From positions 1 through 11,497 of the forward strand of contig JAZULT010000069.1 of NCBI GenBank assembly GCA_045603225.1: a stretch of 11,497 bases of DNA. The letters run 5' to 3'. The notes below the pieces were generated by a model. That model saw only the letters and a list, made by a program, of their open reading frames with translations, had not been told where the DNA came from and did not search any database. Below are positions 7,181 to 11,497 of the stretch, piece by piece. The first letter of the stretch is position 1, and every line of letters starts with the position of its first letter. The position numbers and the translations under genes are program-made. This DNA is from RGIG9115 sp045603225. GTDB lineage: Bacteria; Bacillota; Clostridia; UBA1381.

Positions 7181-8620
7181 TCAGCATTGACCAACGTTAT
7201 AATCTTTTTTGTATCCGTGACCGCTGAATATCTGCCAGTTTCCGATTCCCAGTCTCTGAAGTACCGCATTTCGTTCTGCAGTACATAAATCACGGTTTGT
7301 ATCAACAGATGTCATCAGAATCGGTGCATATTTATTATATTCCGCCTGTTGCGGTGTCAGTCCCTTAAGGTTTATATAAATATCACCTGTGAAAGCAATG
7401 TGATGAGTGTAATCTATAAGAACAATCTCACCTAGCAAATGTCCGCCCAGACCTTCATAAACTTCAAAATGAAGCTCTCCGAAATCAAAATAACCAATCT
7501 GCGAAAGCGGTTCTTTTGTTTCATTCGGTTCATCCCACGCAATGTTGAACTTCTCAGGGGCCGGAGGAATAAATGATGTCAGTTCCTTACATATGTTTAT
7601 ATACGGTTTATGAAGCAGGCTTTGTTCTCTGAATCCGTCTTTCCCCTCATATTCAAGAGTCAGACATTCCGCACTTTTACGGCTCACGATAATTTCATCA
7701 AAATCAGGAAGAAGTCCGCAGTGGTCGATATCAGCATGAGTTATAAGTGCTCTTTTATGCATCGAATCGTATCCGGGAAGTATTTTTCTTAAAATCGGAA
7801 GCATTTCTTCTCTATAGCAGGCATATCCGCTGTCAACAAAAAGAACTTCACCTCCGCTTATAATGATTGTTGTATTACTTCCGCACGGCGGCTCTATCAG
7901 AACTATTTTAGTTTTATCTGTAATGCTGTGTTCTGTTATCCTGGGTAGGAAATTTTCTCCACTCTGTGCGGCAAGGATATCCGCAAACTTACTAATACTG
8001 TCAAAAGTACGGTAAGGCGACAGTCCATGTTCGTCAAGAGTCTGCATCGCAAGATTTACATTTACAAGAAGGATTTGTCTTGCCTCTTCCGTAAGCTTCA
8101 TTGTCTGAACAAGACCGTTTACAAAGGAGTTATAGAAAATACTGTTATCATATACCTTTTCCGTTCTGTTGTAATCAATCACCCGTACACGGCAAAGCGT
8201 TTCTGCACTTTCTATAAATTCGGAAACCTTCTTTTCGTCATCCACATAAAGTCCCATTTTAAACAGCTGATATTCGGTACCGTTTTCCTGAGAGCTTATA
8301 TATGAAATATTAAACTTGAACTTATTTATAAGGCGAAGTATTTCTGTCACACTTCCCGGAACGTCACGCAGACAAAACTCTATCAGAACGATACTTGATT
8401 CATTTTTGTTGTCATGAAGGTATCCGATTTCCGCAAGCTTTTCATCTGCTTTTAAAAGTTGTTCTTCTGTGCCTTCGGCATCAATAAACAAAGTATTTGT
8501 GTCAACAGCCTTATTATAGCTGACACGGGTTATATTAACACCAAGCTCAGTAAAGCACTCACTTGCCCTGAGAAAAGCACCGATATGGTCTGGCATTGTG
8601 GTAATATACGTTTTCTTCAT
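7181..8620 (-). CDS. ACT-ACT-metallo-beta-lactamase-fold hydrolase
   Basis: I choose the ATG at 8620, preceded by GGAAG; an in-frame ATG at 8653 directly abuts the dehydrogenase stop (TAAATG) but has no ribosome binding site. Numbering is from 8620. Two N-terminal ACT domains (about 2-70 and 76-149) show the usual pattern: a short strand, then DHIGAF or DVPGSV, then a helix. ACT domains commonly bind amino acids or similar small ligands. A helical linker follows, and from about 237 a metallo-beta-lactamase fold with HADIDH (295-300), GGH (H394), GD (D413) and SGHG (H468) as probable metal ligands. The second ligand position is Asp rather than His; a similar HxDxDH pattern is known in ComEC-type proteins. 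Substrate unknown. Likely a cytoplasmic hydrolase regulated by ligand binding. It lies 33 bases after the dehydrogenase stop and 27 bases before the 1027-residue gene, which suggests one operon. Confidence 0.88.
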   Translation of the reverse strand: MKKTYITTMPDHIGAFLRASECFTELGVNITRVSYNKAVDTNTLFIDAEGTEEQLLKADEKLAEIGYLHDNKNESSIVLIEFCLRDVPGSVTEILRLINKFKFNISYISSQENGTEYQLFKMGLYVDDEKKVSEFIESAETLCRVRVIDYNRTEKVYDNSIFYNSFVNGLVQTMKLTEEARQILLVNVNLAMQTLDEHGLSPYRTFDSISKFADILAAQSGENFLPRITEHSITDKTKIVLIEPPCGSNTTIIISGGEVLFVDSGYACYREEMLPILRKILPGYDSMHKRALITHADIDHCGLLPDFDEIIVSRKSAECLTLEYEGKDGFREQSLLHKPYINICKELTSFIPPAPEKFNIAWDEPNETKEPLSQIGYFDFGELHFEVYEGLGGHLLGEIVLIDYTHHIAFTGDIYINLKGLTPQQAEYNKYAPILMTSVDTNRDLCTAERNAVLQRLGIGNWQIFSGHGYKKDYNVGQC

Positions 8621-8653
8621 ACATCTTCTTCCAATCTTCAGTTTTTTATCCAT

Positions 8654-9823
8654 TTAATAACAGCTTTCAAATATTTCCTTTATCTTGTCATAATCAAGCT
8701 CAACATAACTGCTGACAGTACGCTGTTTTCCAAAAGTTGTAAGCTCCGCAAGTCTTTCGGCACAGTTTTCTGGAATATTAAATTCTCTTAATTTTCCCGG
8801 CATTCCGAGTGATGCAAAATAATCAGCCATTTTTTCAATTCCGACAGCTGCCGCTTTCAAATCGTCAGTCTCTTCTACATCCCACACTCGTCTTGCGAAC
8901 TGCGCAAATCGTGACGGATTCTCTTTATAGACATATCTGCCCCAAGCCGGAAACAAAACTGCAAGTCCTGCACCATGTGCTATATGGTCATATTCTCCGC
9001 TTAGTGCATGTTCGAGCTGATGAACTGCAAGAGCATTCATTCTTCCACAGCCTGTAAGGTCATTGTGTGAAAGACTTGACGCCCACATCATATTTGCACG
9101 AGCTTCATAATCTGACGGATTATCCATAAGCTTCGCACCTGCTATAATTACAGATTTCAAAACACTTTCTGCAATTCTGTCTGTCAAATCGGTAGGCTCA
9201 CAATCCGTAAAGTATCTTTCCATTGTATGAGCCATAATATCCACAACTCCGCAGGCTGTCTGATATTTGCTTACTGTATATGTCAGTTCAGGATTACAGA
9301 TTGCAAAAAGACATCTGTTAAAGTCGCTGTTAAACCCACGCTTCATGTTAAGCTCCATATTTGTTACAACAGCCGAGGAGCTCATCTCACTTCCTGCTGC
9401 CGCAAGAGTCAGAATACAAGCGATCGGAAGTCCCTTTTCAGGCACTCTCTTTCTTGACGGGAAATCCCATACATCTCCGCCGTTTGCCACACCTGCGGCT
9501 GTATATTTTGAGGAATCAATAACACTTCCTCCTCCAACCGCAAGAATCATTTCAACACCGTTATCTACCGCAAGCTTTATCGCTCTGTTTACATCAGTCA
9601 GCTTCGGATTCGGCTCAACACCTCCGAATTCAATAACCTTTATTCCGTTTTCGGACAAAGAAGCCATTACTTCATCGTACAGACCGTTTGCCTTTATACT
9701 GCCTTTTCCGTACTGCATCATTATAGTTTTAAAGCCGTAGCCCTTTATGATTTCTCCGACCTCTTTGTGTTTGCCTTTTCCGAAATGCACCTTTGTCGGT
9801 GCGTAATAAGTAAAATCCAGCAT
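8654..9823 (-). CDS. Iron-containing alcohol dehydrogenase (butanol dehydrogenase type)
   Basis: A group III alcohol dehydrogenase of the BdhA/YqdH type, which interconverts aldehydes and alcohols such as butanol using NAD(P)H in fermentation. The 389 residues are the usual family length. The start is the ATG at 9823, giving MLDFTYYAPTKVHFGKGK, which matches the family N-terminus, with AAGGG 7 bases upstream. An in-frame ATG at 9853 also has AAGGA nearby and would add ten residues. Visible signatures: GGGSVID (97-103) for the cofactor phosphates, and metal ligands D195 and H199 in DIMAH, H268 in VHQLEH, and H283 in AHGAGLA. No key residue is missing. The substrate cannot be deduced. It is first of four close minus-strand genes, and the ACT-MBL frame can begin at the base right after its stop codon. 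The 86 bases upstream are very AT-rich and may hold a weak promoter. Confidence 0.95.
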   Translation of the reverse strand: MLDFTYYAPTKVHFGKGKHKEVGEIIKGYGFKTIMMQYGKGSIKANGLYDEVMASLSENGIKVIEFGGVEPNPKLTDVNRAIKLAVDNGVEMILAVGGGSVIDSSKYTAAGVANGGDVWDFPSRKRVPEKGLPIACILTLAAAGSEMSSSAVVTNMELNMKRGFNSDFNRCLFAICNPELTYTVSKYQTACGVVDIMAHTMERYFTDCEPTDLTDRIAESVLKSVIIAGAKLMDNPSDYEARANMMWASSLSHNDLTGCGRMNALAVHQLEHALSGEYDHIAHGAGLAVLFPAWGRYVYKENPSRFAQFARRVWDVEETDDLKAAAVGIEKMADYFASLGMPGKLREFNIPENCAERLAELTTFGKQRTVSSYVELDYDKIKEIFESCY

Positions 9824-9870
9824 ATAATCACCCTTCTGCTTATATTGTTTCATATAAGTCCTTTTATAAC

Positions 9871-9908
9871 ATTTTTTCTATATATCTTAATATTTTTTCT
9901 ATTATAAT
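9871..9908 (-). promoter_or_regulatory. AT-rich gap with a 21-base-spaced direct repeat and a possible weak promoter
   Basis: The plus strand carries ATTTTTTCTAT at 9871-9881 and again at 9892-9902, 21 bases apart, or about two helical turns. On the minus strand a TATAAT lies at 9903-9908; the hexamer 17 bases upstream (TGGTGA) matches TTGACA poorly. A start here would give the alcohol dehydrogenase operon its own promoter. No GC-rich terminator hairpin is seen between the nucleotidyltransferase and dehydrogenase genes, so readthrough is also possible. Confidence 0.25.
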
Positions 9909-9909
9909 T

Positions 9910-10212
9910 TTATTCTTCATATATCACCACTCCGTCCTTTCCAATTTCAGAAAATATTTCAGATTGTGGAATTATATGAGTGACATCGAACACATCTACC
10001 TCTTTATCAAGCGCTGTTCGGATTGCTTCTATAAGTCCAACAAAACTCAATCCTTTCAGTCCACTGTCAACTAATAAATCAACATCACTTTGTTCATTAG
10101 CAACACCTTTCACATACGAGCCGAAAAGCGTAGCCTTTTTTATGTTATAATCACTGAAAATAGGATATAAAGTCTCTTTAATATCATCTATAGTATAAAT
10201 TTCATATGACAT
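9910..10212 (-). CDS. MNT-type minimal nucleotidyltransferase domain protein (MntA-like)
   Basis: A 100-residue DNA polymerase beta-like minimal nucleotidyltransferase. The GS-X10-DXD signature is complete: G31-S32, then D43 and D45 in SDVDLLVD, with a likely third acidic position in EVDVFDV (71-77). The start ATG has AAGGAGGG about 7 bases upstream. Proteins of this size often act as the antitoxin of HEPN/MNT pairs, where they AMPylate the HEPN toxin (HepT). No HEPN gene adjoins it: the dihydrouridine synthase lies 50 bases upstream and the alcohol dehydrogenase lies downstream. It may be an orphan antitoxin, a remnant of a pair, or a stand-alone NTase with another target. The fold is certain; the partner and target are not. 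Confidence 0.9.
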   Translation of the reverse strand: MSYEIYTIDDIKETLYPIFSDYNIKKATLFGSYVKGVANEQSDVDLLVDSGLKGLSFVGLIEAIRTALDKEVDVFDVTHIIPQSEIFSEIGKDGVVIYEE

Positions 10213-10262
10213 AAAATTTCCCTCCTTTTCATATCACATCAACTTTCCCATCACTTTATTAT

Positions 10263-11180
10263 TTACAATCCTTTTATAACATTTAATATATCATTAAGCT
10301 TTTCAGCTTTTTTTATTCCTTTTATAATTTTCTTTTCATCGGGATAATTCCACATTACATAAAACCATATTTCTTTAAGCTTGTTAAGAGTATACCTGTC
10401 CGATCCGAGAACCACAAGATATTTTTCTGCAAGCCTTTCGGAAAACTCAACAATTTCCTGTATATCAACACTTTTTCCGCCTTTTATTTCTCTGAAAAGT
10501 GCAGGGTTCATTACTCCGCCTCTGCCAAGCATTACACTGTCAAGCTCAGGAAAACGTGTAATGATTTCATTATACCTTTTAACCGTAAAAATATTACCGT
10601 TGTAGCAAAGCTTATTTTTCGATATTTTATATGCCTTTTCAAACACATCGTCATCCGGCATACCGTTATAAAGCTCGTTTCTCGTTCTGGGATGAATAAT
10701 CAGAAGCTCAAGTGGATATTTGTTGTAAATCTCCATAAGCTCGTCAAACTCATCATGTGATGAGAATCCCGTACGTGTCTTAACAGAAATTTTCATATCG
10801 CAATTCGCAAAAATCTCATACAGAAAATTGTCTATCCCCTCAGGGTCACGAAGAAAACCCGAACCCCTTCCCTTTTTAATAACAGTCCCTGACGGACAGC
10901 CGAGGTTTATATTTATATGATTGTACCCGAGTCCTCTGACCTTGTCGGCAAATTTCATAAATGAATCAGCACGGTTTGTAAGCACCTGTACGGTCAGATT
11001 TATGTTTTCGTTGCGTTCAGGCAACACATCACGCAGATTTTTAAGAACAACGCGTTCCTTGTCGCTGGGCGTTATAAACGGAGAATAATATCCGTCACAG
11101 CCGTCAAACATCTCCTTGTGTGTATTCCTGAATGTGTATGTTGTAACACCTTCAAGCGGTGCAAAATACAGTTTTGTCAT
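10263..11180 (-). CDS. tRNA-dihydrouridine synthase family protein
   Basis: An FMN-dependent enzyme that reduces uridine to dihydrouridine in tRNA D-loops. The 305 residues are near the usual Dus length. Visible features: N-terminal YFAPLEGVTTYTFR (5-18), catalytic cysteine C95 in NLGCPSG, K133 in VKTRTG, H163 in IIHPRTR, NGNI (194-197), and the phosphate-binding MLGRGG (217-222). All expected FMN and catalytic residues are present, followed by the helical tRNA-binding C-terminus. I do not assign it to DusA, B or C. The ATG at 11180 is preceded by AAAGGG with rather long spacing (13 bases), and a strong promoter lies at 11245-11273. No terminator is seen after its stop, so transcription may continue into the nucleotidyltransferase gene. 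Confidence 0.95.
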   Translation of the reverse strand: MTKLYFAPLEGVTTYTFRNTHKEMFDGCDGYYSPFITPSDKERVVLKNLRDVLPERNENINLTVQVLTNRADSFMKFADKVRGLGYNHININLGCPSGTVIKKGRGSGFLRDPEGIDNFLYEIFANCDMKISVKTRTGFSSHDEFDELMEIYNKYPLELLIIHPRTRNELYNGMPDDDVFEKAYKISKNKLCYNGNIFTVKRYNEIITRFPELDSVMLGRGGVMNPALFREIKGGKSVDIQEIVEFSERLAEKYLVVLGSDRYTLNKLKEIWFYVMWNYPDEKKIIKGIKKAEKLNDILNVIKGL

Positions 11181-11244
11181 ATTTCGTGTAATTCCCTTTT
11201 TAATGGATTGTATAGCTTATAATATTATGTTTTTTATATTTATA

Positions 11245-11273
11245 ATTATAACATATATTTACAGTCACGTCAA
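11245..11273 (-). promoter_or_regulatory. Near-consensus sigma-A promoter of the dihydrouridine synthase gene
   Basis: On the minus strand TTGACG (11273-11268) is followed by exactly 17 bases and then TATAAT (11250-11245). A TGT immediately before the -10 box makes it an extended -10 promoter. Transcription should start near 11238, giving a leader of roughly 58 bases before the ATG at 11180. The leader is AT-rich and I see no riboswitch-like structure in it. Confidence 0.8.
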
Positions 11274-11302
11274 GAAAAACTTAGTCAGTCTTCTCAATCT
11301 AC

Positions 11303-11370
11303 GGGAAGATAATATCTTCCCCTACAAGATGATTTTCGATTTTTCGTCGTATGGGAGGATATTATCCGCC
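11303..11370. repeat. Pair of related palindromes upstream of the dus promoter
   Basis: The first palindrome, GGGAAGATAATATCTTCCC at 11303-11321, is a perfect 9-1-9 dyad. The second, GGAGGATATTATCCGCC at 11354-11370, is an 8-1-8 dyad with one mismatch. They share the core GATAATATC (inverted in the second) and are about 50 bases apart centre to centre. They lie upstream of the -35 box, between the previous gene's terminator and the dus promoter. They may be tandem operators, or the arms of a larger imperfect inverted repeat. No T-run follows either of them, so they are unlikely to be terminators. Confidence 0.6.
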
Positions 11371-11401
11371 AGCATATAAATTGCAATTTATCAACTCATT
11401 T

Positions 11402-11440
11402 AAAAAAACAAAACCACGAATACATTTCATGGTTTTGTTT
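11402..11440 (-). terminator. Rho-independent terminator of the upstream minus-strand gene
   Basis: The arms 11406-11420 and 11426-11440 form a 15-bp stem with a 5-base loop. The single non-Watson-Crick position is C/A on the plus strand but a G-U wobble on the minus-strand RNA, and on that strand the hairpin runs directly into seven T (11408-11402). Both points fix the orientation: it ends a transcript entering from beyond the right edge. Confidence 0.85.
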
Positions 11441-11450
11441 AAATTACATT

Positions 11451-11497
11451 TTAATTTTTTACCCGTACGTCACAGTTTTTCAACCCACAATATAAAA
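11451..11497 (-). CDS. Possible C-terminal end of an upstream gene, truncated by window edge
   Basis: One minus-strand frame is open from the right edge and ends in LYCGLKNCDVRVKN followed by TAA at 11453-11451. This stop is 10 bases before the terminator hairpin, a natural spacing for a gene end. The other two frames stop earlier, and one of those could be the true end instead. Only 14 codons are visible, so no function can be given. Confidence 0.3.
   Translation of the reverse strand, partial: LYCGLKNCDVRVKN

Noticed and set aside
9267..9740. 157-codon plus-strand open frame opposite the alcohol dehydrogenase
   Set aside because: It lies wholly inside a clearly conserved minus-strand enzyme gene and its translation resembles no family; it is a shadow frame. 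The same applies to the other plus-strand frames across the window.

Overview
The window is AT-rich bacterial DNA. All six complete genes lie on the minus strand, so transcription runs from the right edge to the left. AGGAGG-type ribosome binding sites, a TTG start, an extended -10 promoter, and the protein families present (YqdH/BdhA-type iron alcohol dehydrogenase, ACT plus metallo-beta-lactamase-fold protein) all suggest a Clostridia-class Bacillota, perhaps a Ruminococcus- or Oscillospiraceae-like gut organism. No species can be named from sequence alone.

Right edge (11181-11497): an upstream minus-strand gene apparently ends just inside the window. A 15-bp intrinsic terminator follows it, then two related palindromes, then a near-consensus sigma-A promoter for the first complete gene. 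Housekeeping block (11180-9910): a tRNA-dihydrouridine synthase, followed by a stand-alone MNT-type nucleotidyltransferase domain without a HEPN partner.

Middle and left (9823-189): four tightly spaced genes that look co-transcribed. They are an iron-containing alcohol dehydrogenase, a protein with two ACT domains and a metallo-beta-lactamase-fold domain, a 1027-residue protein of no family I recognise that contains an internal duplication, and a large multidomain protein of about 1275 residues.

The large protein is the most interesting object here. From N- to C-terminus I read a Hanks-type Ser/Thr kinase, a TrkA-N-like Rossmann domain, a RyR-like domain, and a region resembling the CARF / winged-helix / restriction-nuclease layout of DUF1887 (Card1/Can2) proteins. 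The nuclease active site appears to be lost. This suggests a nucleotide-sensing kinase, with the neighbouring 1027-residue protein as a candidate partner or substrate. A stress-response or anti-phage role is inference only; there are no cas genes, CRISPR repeats or cyclic-oligonucleotide synthases in the window.

Left edge (1-188): the first 31 codons of another minus-strand frame run off the window. Its start codon sits at the edge of a perfect 10-bp inverted repeat, and its base composition is richer in G+C than the neighbouring genes.
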